Below, in pieces: positions 54,749-61,642 of a stretch of DNA of 64,000 nucleotides (its first letter is position 1; the number at the start of each line of letters is the position of its first letter). The stretch spans positions 1 to 64,000 of the forward strand of contig CAZNPL010000038.1 in the NCBI GenBank assembly GCA_964574815.1. Reading direction: 5' to 3'. The DNA is from CAZNPL01 sp964574815 (GTDB taxonomy: Bacteria > Planctomycetota > Phycisphaerae > UBA1845). The notes beneath the pieces are model-generated. The model had not been told where the DNA came from, ran no database searches, and saw nothing but the letters and a program-made list of their open reading frames with translations. A program made the translations under genes and the position numbers.

Positions 54749-56467
54749 GTGAGAAACTACCTCATCCTTGCGTGGGCCGGCGTTGTCATTTTTGTGCCCA
54801 TTGCGGCCGGGGGCGACGAGAAGTCGGCCGCCCCGCAGCATCCGTTGATCAAGGTCCTTCAGGAGGAGCTGGATCATTCGATGGAGAAGCTGGCCATGCC
54901 CGACGGCACCAAGCCATACTACATGGCGTACACGATCACGGATGAGAAGTCGGCGCGGATCGGGGCCGAGTTGGGTGCGCTGATGTGGAATAACCAGAAC
55001 CATCAGCGGATGCTCGACGTGGACGTGCGTGTCGGGGACTACGAAGTGGACAACACGCACAATATCCGCGGCTCAGGCTTCGGGTTCGATCCGTCGGATT
55101 TTTACACGCGGGCGACATCGATCAGCCTCGAGGACGATCCGGTCGCGATCAAGCACGCCCTGTGGCTGGCAACGGACCGGAATTTCAAGGCGGCTGCGAA
55201 GAAGTACCAGCGTGTCGTGACCAACCTGAAGACCATGGTTGAGGAGGAGGACCAGTCGAACGACTTCTCGCGAGAGGAGCCTTCGGTCTATTCGGAGCCG
55301 GAGGTTCACTTGAAGGTGGATCGGGACATGTGGGCCAAGCGGTTGCGCGAAGTGTCCAAGATCGCTTTGGACCACCCGCTGATCTACGACTCGGGCGTGA
55401 CGCTGAGCGCTTCGGCCAGCAACCGATACATGGTGACCAGCGAAGGGACGCGGCTGCAGACGGGACGGAAACTGCTTCGCATTACCGTGAACGCCCGGAG
55501 CAAGGCGGAGGACGGGATGGAGTTGAGTCAGAGCCGGACATTCAATGCGGCCAGCGAGGATGGGCTTCCCAGCGAGGAAGAACTGACCGAGGGGTTCAAA
55601 GAGGTCATCAAGACCGTCCTGACCCTGCGCGAGGCGCCCCTCGTCGAGCCGTACACCGGACCGGCCATTCTGCGAAATCGTGCCAGCGGCGTGTTCTTTC
55701 ACGAAATCTTCGGGCACCGGATCGAGGGCCACCGTCAGAAGGACGTAGAGGAGGGTCAAACGTTCACCAAGAAGATTGGCGAGGAGGTGCTGCCCGATTT
55801 CCTGAGCGTGCACGACGACCCGACGCTCGCGCGGTTCGAGGGCACGGATCTGCGCGGGTACTACAAGTACGACGATGAGGGCGTTCCCGCCCAGGACGTG
55901 ACGCTGGTCGAAAACGGCATTCTCAAGACCTTTCTGCTGTCGCGATCACCGGTCGAGGGATTCCCTCAGTCCAACGGCCACGGCCGGCGCTCTCCGGGGA
56001 ATGAGGTTGTCGGGCGGCAGGGCAATCTGATCATTGAGTCGAACAAGGTGACGTCCTTTGATGGACTTCGGGCAAAGCTGATTGAGGAGTGCAAGAAGCA
56101 AGAGAAGGAGTTCGGATATCTGTTCGAGGACATCACCGGGGGATTCACCGGCACGCGAAGGCGCGGTCCGCAGTCGTTCAAGGTTCTGCCCGTCGTCGTC
56201 TATCGCGTCTTTGCCGACGGCCGGCCTGATGAGCTGGTCCGCGGCGTCGACATCGTCGGCACGCCGCTCACATCGTTCTCGAAGATCATCCTGACGGGGG
56301 ATGATCCGGATGTCTTCAACGGAACGTGCGGCGCCGAGTCGGGCTGGGTGCCGGTATCGGCGGTCTCGCCAAGCCTGCTTGTCTCTCAGATTGAGATCGA
56401 GAAGCGCAGGCGTGAGCAGGACAAGCCGCCGATTCTTGATCCGCCCATCGCTCAGAAAGGCCAGTGA
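54749..56467 (+). CDS. Exported TldD/PmbA-family metalloprotease (catalytic member)
   Basis: GTG start with AAAGG eight bases upstream. The N-terminus VRNYLILAWAGVVIFVPIAAGG looks like a signal peptide, unusual because TldD is normally cytoplasmic. The zinc motif FFHEIFGHRIEGH (His318, Glu319, His323 counted from the GTG) is the TldD-type HExxxH. SNGHGRRSPGNE and the C-terminal ILTGDDPDVFNGTCGAESGW also fit the family. The next gene is a paralogue without the zinc motif, so a TldD/TldE-like heterodimer is likely. Confidence 0.87.
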   Translation: MRNYLILAWAGVVIFVPIAAGGDEKSAAPQHPLIKVLQEELDHSMEKLAMPDGTKPYYMAYTITDEKSARIGAELGALMWNNQNHQRMLDVDVRVGDYEVDNTHNIRGSGFGFDPSDFYTRATSISLEDDPVAIKHALWLATDRNFKAAAKKYQRVVTNLKTMVEEEDQSNDFSREEPSVYSEPEVHLKVDRDMWAKRLREVSKIALDHPLIYDSGVTLSASASNRYMVTSEGTRLQTGRKLLRITVNARSKAEDGMELSQSRTFNAASEDGLPSEEELTEGFKEVIKTVLTLREAPLVEPYTGPAILRNRASGVFFHEIFGHRIEGHRQKDVEEGQTFTKKIGEEVLPDFLSVHDDPTLARFEGTDLRGYYKYDDEGVPAQDVTLVENGILKTFLLSRSPVEGFPQSNGHGRRSPGNEVVGRQGNLIIESNKVTSFDGLRAKLIEECKKQEKEFGYLFEDITGGFTGTRRRGPQSFKVLPVVVYRVFADGRPDELVRGVDIVGTPLTSFSKIILTGDDPDVFNGTCGAESGWVPVSAVSPSLLVSQIEIEKRRREQDKPPILDPPIAQKGQ

Positions 56468-56515
56468 TCCGGAGCCGAACGAACCCGACCCATCGAAAGA
56501 GGAGCGAACACCGTC

Positions 56516-58291
56516 ATGAACGACTCGATACTGAAGCTTGCCGCTTGTGCAGTGATTACGGTTTTCTCTGTTGCTTCCGCGCGGGCAGACGATGTGCTGC
56601 CCGATAACGACGTGATCATGCGCGCCATGGTCGATGAGATTACGCGTTCGATGGAGCTGCAACTGGAGGACCTGGAGAAGCCCTATTTCATCCAGTACAC
56701 CGTCGACGACGCCATCACTTTCCAACTCTCCGCTTCCTACGGCGCCATGACCGATGCGCAGCGCGATCGGTCGCGCGATTTCAGGAGCAACGTGCGGGTC
56801 GGTTCGTACGAGTTGGACAATACCAATTTCACCGGCGGCCGCGGCGGGTTCTTCGGCTTCGGCGGGACAGGCGGCGGAGGACGTGCTTCGCTGCCGATCG
56901 AGGACGAATACCTCGCGATGCGACAGGCGATCTGGCGGGCGACCGACGCGGATTACAAAGGTGCCGTCGAAACATTGACCAAGAAGCGGGCGTACATGCG
57001 CGACAAAACGTTTGACGATCGGCCGAACGATTTCACCAAGGCCGAGCCGGCGGAGCACATCGAGCCGGGCGCTGAGCTCGTTTTCGACCGTGCCGCCTGG
57101 GAGTCGCGCCTCGAGCGGCTCTCGAGTTACTTCAAGCAGTTCGATTGGATTCAGGACTCGAGCGTGCGGTTGTTCGTCGGAGCCGGAAACACCGCCGTGG
57201 TCAACAGCGAAGGGACCCGCGTGCGGACAGGTGATAGCGGCGCTCTCCTGGTCATCAACGCGGATGTTCAGGCCGAAGACGGAATGAAGCTGTCCGACAG
57301 TCTGCTGTTCACGGCCGATCGCGCGGGTGACCTTCCCGATGAGAAGCGTCTTCGCGAGGAGATCGAGACGCTCGCGCAGAATCTCAAGAAGCTCATGGAG
57401 GCCCCCATTCTCGAGCAGTACACCGGCCCGGTGCTGCTGGACGGGCTGGCGGCGGGCCAGATGTTCCGGCAGCTTCTTGCCGAGGGCCTTGCGGGGAGAC
57501 CGGAACCAGTCGGCACGCAGCGTCGCGGGTTCGATGAAGAGAACCTCCAGAAGAAGCTCGGGCGGCGCATCCTGCCGCGTTCGTTCCAGGTTTATGATGA
57601 TCCCACGGTCGAAGACTTCGGCGGCAAGTCGCTGATGGGTCACTACCGCTACGACGACGAGGGCGTCAAAGCACAGCGCGTTCAGATTGTGACCGACGGC
57701 AAGCTCGTGGATATGGTGATGTCGCGCGCCCCGATCGAGAAACTGTCGGGAAGCAACGGTCACGGGCGCAGCAGCCCGGGCGGCGGGAAAATCGAGGCGG
57801 CCGTCGGGTGCCTGTTCATCGAGGACGAGAAAGGGCTTTCCGAGGATGAGCTCAAGGCTGAGTTGATCGAGGCTGCGGCGGATGAAGGGCTCGAGTACGG
57901 GCTTCGCATCAGGTCGCTGCGGGCGCCGGGCATCACATCCAGCCAGTCTGACATGTTCTCGTTCTTCATGCGGATGCAACAGCGCGGCGGTCGTCCCTCT
58001 CTCGGAGACCCGGTTTATGCTTACAAGGTCTACGTCGAAGACGGTCGAGAAGAGCTTGTCCGGGGGATCGAATTCGGCCCGGTGCAGGTCCGTGCGTTGC
58101 GGGACCTGGTGGCCGCGGGCAAAGAGCGGACCGTCTACAATTACGTCGGCATCGGGTTTACGGGCCAGACGCCTCCCACGTCGATCGTTACGCCGGCCGT
58201 GCTGTTCGAGGAGCTGGAGCTGTCGGAGATCGAGCAGGAGCACGAGCGGCTTCCGTTATTGAAAGCACCCCTGACGCGCGAGTCGATGTAG
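56516..58291 (+). CDS. Exported TldD/PmbA-family paralogue lacking the zinc motif
   Basis: Signal peptide residues 1-24 (VITVFSVASARA-DD). The sequence is alignable with the preceding gene along its length (SVRLFVGAGNTAVVNSEGTRVRTG, SGSNGHGRSSPGGG, LVRGIEFGPVQVRALRDLVAAG), but the HExxxH region is replaced by LDGLAAGQMFRQLLAEGL, so it has no zinc ligands. In E. coli TldE (PmbA) similarly lacks the site and pairs with TldD. It starts 48 bases after the paralogue. Confidence 0.85.
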   Translation: MNDSILKLAACAVITVFSVASARADDVLPDNDVIMRAMVDEITRSMELQLEDLEKPYFIQYTVDDAITFQLSASYGAMTDAQRDRSRDFRSNVRVGSYELDNTNFTGGRGGFFGFGGTGGGGRASLPIEDEYLAMRQAIWRATDADYKGAVETLTKKRAYMRDKTFDDRPNDFTKAEPAEHIEPGAELVFDRAAWESRLERLSSYFKQFDWIQDSSVRLFVGAGNTAVVNSEGTRVRTGDSGALLVINADVQAEDGMKLSDSLLFTADRAGDLPDEKRLREEIETLAQNLKKLMEAPILEQYTGPVLLDGLAAGQMFRQLLAEGLAGRPEPVGTQRRGFDEENLQKKLGRRILPRSFQVYDDPTVEDFGGKSLMGHYRYDDEGVKAQRVQIVTDGKLVDMVMSRAPIEKLSGSNGHGRSSPGGGKIEAAVGCLFIEDEKGLSEDELKAELIEAAADEGLEYGLRIRSLRAPGITSSQSDMFSFFMRMQQRGGRPSLGDPVYAYKVYVEDGREELVRGIEFGPVQVRALRDLVAAGKERTVYNYVGIGFTGQTPPTSIVTPAVLFEELELSEIEQEHERLPLLKAPLTRESM

Positions 58292-58346
58292 GCGGCACGG
58301 GCTAGTGGACGGAATGAAAAGGCGAACAATCGGTGTCGGGGGCATC

Positions 58347-58375
58347 TTGACTCTCGGGGAGAGTTTGAGTATCAT
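58347..58375 (+). promoter_or_regulatory. Promoter of the DksA-like gene
   Basis: TTGACT (58347-58352), 17-base spacer, TATCAT (58370-58375), about 84 bases before the TTG start. Confidence 0.6.
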
Positions 58376-58458
58376 ACATTGTTCGGCGAATTGTAAGCCC
58401 TTTTTTGACAGTAGGTTACGTTCCGTTTTGTAGCCTTCGCCGATTGGAGGTTCGCACT

Positions 58459-59382
58459 TTGGCCGCGAAGAAATCAAGGAATACGCGAAAGAAGCCTGCC
58501 AAAGCTGCGGCTACGTCGCCCAAGTCCAGCAAGCGCACCGGCGCAAATGCAAAGAAGGAATCATCGCGCCGGACCAAGGGGCCGTCTGCGGCGAAGAAGG
58601 ACGGCGCGCGTCGAACGACCAAGTCGGCAGAATCCAAATCGCGCAAGACGAAACGTGACGCGGGAAGCTCCGTCAAGAAGGCGGGTGCGAAGAAGGTGAC
58701 CGCGAAGCGTACGAATGCTTTGCGGGGCGGTGTCCATTCAGGCAAGCGGTCGCAAGGGTCTTCAGTGAGGAAGACGGCTTCGCGAGGGAATGGGGATTCG
58801 CGTGCCGCTAAGACAACGGCTGGAGCACGTCGACCGGCTGTTTCTGCAAAAGCGTCGACGCCCAAGCGCGGCGGAAACTCGTCTCCGGTCCGCCGTGCTC
58901 GGGGAGCCGGCGGGAATACCAATTTTCATGCCGGCGACGCGGGCTCGATGTCGCTGGCGACTCCGATCCGTCTGGCCGAGCACGACAAGCAACTGCCAAA
59001 GACCCGCTTTGGTGAGAAGACTCTGAAGAAGTTCGAGGAACTGCTTCTCACCAAACGGCGCGAGATTGTCGGCGACGTCACGAATATGACGAACGCAGCG
59101 CTCAGCGGCGGTCGCTCGGATGCCGGTCGTTCGCCGATGCCGCAGCACATGGCGGATCTGGGCAGCGATAATTGGGAGCAGGAATTCACTCTGGGCCTTC
59201 TCGAGACCGAGCGAACCGTGGTTCGCGAGATTGACGCAGCGCTTCAGCGTATCAAGGATGGAACCTACGGCGTGTGTCTCGCGACGCACCGGCCGATCAG
59301 CCGTGCACGCCTGACCGCCAAGCCCTGGGCGAAGTACTGCATCGAGTACGCCCGTCTCAAGGAGCAGGGTCGGGTTCCCTGA
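58459..59382 (+). CDS. TraR/DksA-family protein with long lysine-rich N-terminus
   Basis: Residues 1-150 are lysine, arginine, alanine and serine-rich low complexity (AKKSRNTRKKPAKAAA, RRTKGPSAAKKDG), resembling histone-H1-like tails. Residues about 185-307 are DksA-like: coiled coil (LKKFEELLLTKRREIVGDV), then GLLETERTVVREIDAALQRIKDGTYGVCLATHRPI and AKYCIEYARL. Of the four zinc-finger Cys only two remain (CLAT, CIEY). I chose the TTG with GGAGG eight bases upstream. It may bind nucleic acid or RNA polymerase. Confidence 0.82.
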   Translation: MAAKKSRNTRKKPAKAAATSPKSSKRTGANAKKESSRRTKGPSAAKKDGARRTTKSAESKSRKTKRDAGSSVKKAGAKKVTAKRTNALRGGVHSGKRSQGSSVRKTASRGNGDSRAAKTTAGARRPAVSAKASTPKRGGNSSPVRRARGAGGNTNFHAGDAGSMSLATPIRLAEHDKQLPKTRFGEKTLKKFEELLLTKRREIVGDVTNMTNAALSGGRSDAGRSPMPQHMADLGSDNWEQEFTLGLLETERTVVREIDAALQRIKDGTYGVCLATHRPISRARLTAKPWAKYCIEYARLKEQGRVP

Positions 59383-59397
59383 CCCCTTCGCCGCGGC

Positions 59398-60162
59398 ATG
59401 AACCCCGACTCTCGTCCCGCCGACGCTCATGAACCAGACGCTCGGCGCGTCCGCTCGGCGTTTTTCTCTCCCGGAGCTCATGTGCGGCTCTGGGTGGTCG
59501 CAGTGATCGCCCTGGCGCTGGATCTCTGGTCGAAGCGGTGGGCGTTTTCCAAGCTCGAGCAGGGAGAAGTCGTCGAGGTCATCCCTTCTGTTCTCACGTT
59601 TCAACGTTCGATCAATCCCGGGGCGCTGTTCGGCATGGGGCAGGGGCTCGTTGCGGTCTTTATTGCGGCCTCGTTCGTCGCGCTGGCGTTCGTATTGTAT
59701 CTGTTCATCTGCAGCACGCCGGAGCGTCGTTCGCTGCATCTGGCACTGTCGTTCATTCTTGCCGGCTCGATGGGCAACCTGTACGACCGCGCGTTCGTCA
59801 TGGCGGACAAGGTGACGCTGAGGCCGGAGCTCGTGGACGGCCGGGCGGAGTTTTACGGGAGAATCCTGGACGACGGATCGGAGTCGGGATTCGTGCGAAT
59901 CGGCCGGGGTCTGGACGGAGGTCCTCCCGTTCACCGAATTCCGCGCAATCATATCGTCGAACTATCGGAGACGGGGGTTGTCCGTGACTTTATCAAGATA
60001 GAGCCGCAAATCGCCGGCCGCGACATCTGGCCGTGGGTGTTCAACGTTGCTGATTCGCTGCTCGTGGTCGGCGTGGCGATCCTGGTGATCAATTTCTGGA
60101 TGGACCGACGGGCACCCGCCACGGACGCAGAGGCGGCGTCCGCGGCAGTGGAGCACGCGTAG
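59398..60162 (+). CDS. lspA: Lipoprotein signal peptidase (signal peptidase II) with a large insertion
   Basis: It cleaves lipoprotein signals at the inner membrane. Family motifs: ALDLWSKRWA, RSINPGALFGM, LAGSMGNLYDR and VFNVADSLLVVGV. The catalytic aspartates are probably Asp187 (VVRDF) and Asp209 (NVADS). Between GNLYDR and VVRDF there are about 48 extra residues (TLRPELVDGRAEFYGRILDDG...) compared with E. coli LspA, presumably exposed to the periplasm. The many lipoproteins in this window need this enzyme. It lies 15 bases after the DksA-like gene. Confidence 0.9.
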   Translation: MNPDSRPADAHEPDARRVRSAFFSPGAHVRLWVVAVIALALDLWSKRWAFSKLEQGEVVEVIPSVLTFQRSINPGALFGMGQGLVAVFIAASFVALAFVLYLFICSTPERRSLHLALSFILAGSMGNLYDRAFVMADKVTLRPELVDGRAEFYGRILDDGSESGFVRIGRGLDGGPPVHRIPRNHIVELSETGVVRDFIKIEPQIAGRDIWPWVFNVADSLLVVGVAILVINFWMDRRAPATDAEAASAAVEHA

Positions 60163-60182
60163 TACGAGCACGTGCCGCATCC

Positions 60183-61295
60183 GTGGGCAAGGAACCGTTC
60201 ACATCACGCGATCAGGAGTTCATGCGTCGGGCGCTGGCGCTGGCGCGCCGCGGACAGGGACGGGTCGAACCGAACCCGATGGTTGGCTGCGTTCTGGTGC
60301 GCGGGTCGCGCGTGATCGGAGAGGGATATCACCGGCGTTTCGGTGGACCCCATGCCGAGGTGGAGGCTTTGCGTGCGGCGGAGGAGTCGGTGCGCGGGGC
60401 GACGGCTTACGTGACGCTGGAGCCGTGCTGCCATTTCGGGAAGACGCCGCCCTGTACGGAAGCACTGATCGAGTCGGGCATCGGACGGGTCATTGCCGCG
60501 ATGGAAGACCCTTCCCGGCACGTCCGCGGCGGAGGTTTCCGGCGGCTGCGCGGCGCGGGGATCGAGGCGCGCTCGGGCTGCCTGGAGGCAGAGGCGCGGC
60601 GGTTGAACGCGCCTTTCGTCACGCTCTCTGAGAAGGGACGCCCTTACGTCATACTCAAATGGGCCCAGTCTCTCAACGGCCACCTGATCACGCCGCCCGG
60701 ACATCCCAAGGCCATCTCCGGGCCGCCTGCACACAGATGGGTTCATCGGTTGCGCGCACGCGTCGACGCTATCCTCGTGGGCATCGGGACAGTACTCGAC
60801 GACGATCCCAGCCTGACGGTGCGGGGGGTGCAGATACGGCGTCTCGCCACGCGCGTTGTGCTCGACTCCCGGCTGCGTATTCCGTTGAAGAGCCGACTGG
60901 TTGAGACGGCGCATGCCGCGCCTACGCTGGTGATCACGACGCGCGACGCCGCCAAGAGGCGGCGTCGGCATGCCGAGCGCCTTCAGAGCGCGGGTGTGGA
61001 ACTCGAACTTGCGCGATCCGACAGGGGCCGAGTCAACATTGCCGATGCCCTTGCTCGCCTGGCGGACCGATCAATGACCAATGTTCTCATCGAGGGCGGG
61101 CCGGAGATCCTGTCGGAATGCCTGCGCCGAGGCCTGGCTGATGAGGCATTCATCTTCATCGCGCCGCGCGTGATCGGCGGCGCTCCCAAGGCCGTTCTAT
61201 TTCCGAACGCTACGGTCGGGGAAGGTGGGATTACCACGACGCGTGTCGGCGCCGATACGCTTTGCCATGTCCACTTCCAGCAAGACAGGTCCTGA
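60183..61295 (+). CDS. ribD: Riboflavin biosynthesis deaminase-reductase
   Basis: A bifunctional enzyme. The N-terminal deaminase has GGPHAEVEAL (His57, Glu59), EPCCHFGKTPPC (Cys82, Cys91) as zinc ligands. The C-terminal reductase starts near residue 150 (RPYVILKWAQSLNGH) and ends with the GGAPKAVLF type segment. It converts the pyrimidine intermediate to the ribitylamino form. The GTG at 60183 follows lspA by 20 bases. Length of 370 residues is normal. Confidence 0.95.
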   Translation: MGKEPFTSRDQEFMRRALALARRGQGRVEPNPMVGCVLVRGSRVIGEGYHRRFGGPHAEVEALRAAEESVRGATAYVTLEPCCHFGKTPPCTEALIESGIGRVIAAMEDPSRHVRGGGFRRLRGAGIEARSGCLEAEARRLNAPFVTLSEKGRPYVILKWAQSLNGHLITPPGHPKAISGPPAHRWVHRLRARVDAILVGIGTVLDDDPSLTVRGVQIRRLATRVVLDSRLRIPLKSRLVETAHAAPTLVITTRDAAKRRRRHAERLQSAGVELELARSDRGRVNIADALARLADRSMTNVLIEGGPEILSECLRRGLADEAFIFIAPRVIGGAPKAVLFPNATVGEGGITTTRVGADTLCHVHFQQDRS

Positions 61296-61642
61296 TTCCG
61301 ATCGTCCGCTGACGCACTTGAGGCGTGCTCCTCGCAAAACGGAATACGCGGTCAAGCGGAGCGTGCACCGGGAATCCCGCTACTGGTTGCCCACGTAAGC
61401 GTTATGCAGAACGTGCGGATGTCTCATATGCAGTATCCACGAGATCGCCGACCTGGCCATGTCCAGACCCCTTGCCGGCCGTCGCCGCTGACAGATGGCC
61501 ATTCGCGGGGACGTTTGCGTCCATGCGGGTGCGATTCGAACCGAGGCGCCCTTGGCGCCACCCCCTTGGTTTCGTAATTTCTTGAAAGGTAAAAAGTAAC
61601 GAGTTTGAGGCAAAGCGGGGCCTGGGGTTCGATAGATAGATC
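61296..61642. other. Intergenic region between ribD and the cysteine synthase fusion
   Basis: A T-loop-like GCGATTCGAACC at 61531 does not extend into a tRNA. The last 100 bases are AT-richer (TTTCGTAATTTCTTGAAAGG) and may hold a promoter. No gene supported on the plus strand; the long minus-strand frame here is a shadow. Confidence 0.4.

Noticed and set aside
55946..58243. A 765-codon minus-strand frame opposite the TldD-like pair
   Set aside because: Shadow; the plus strand has signal peptides, a zinc motif and good starts.
61531..61543. A tRNA T-loop-like GATTCGAACC string
   Set aside because: The flanking bases do not form a T stem or an acceptor stem on either strand.
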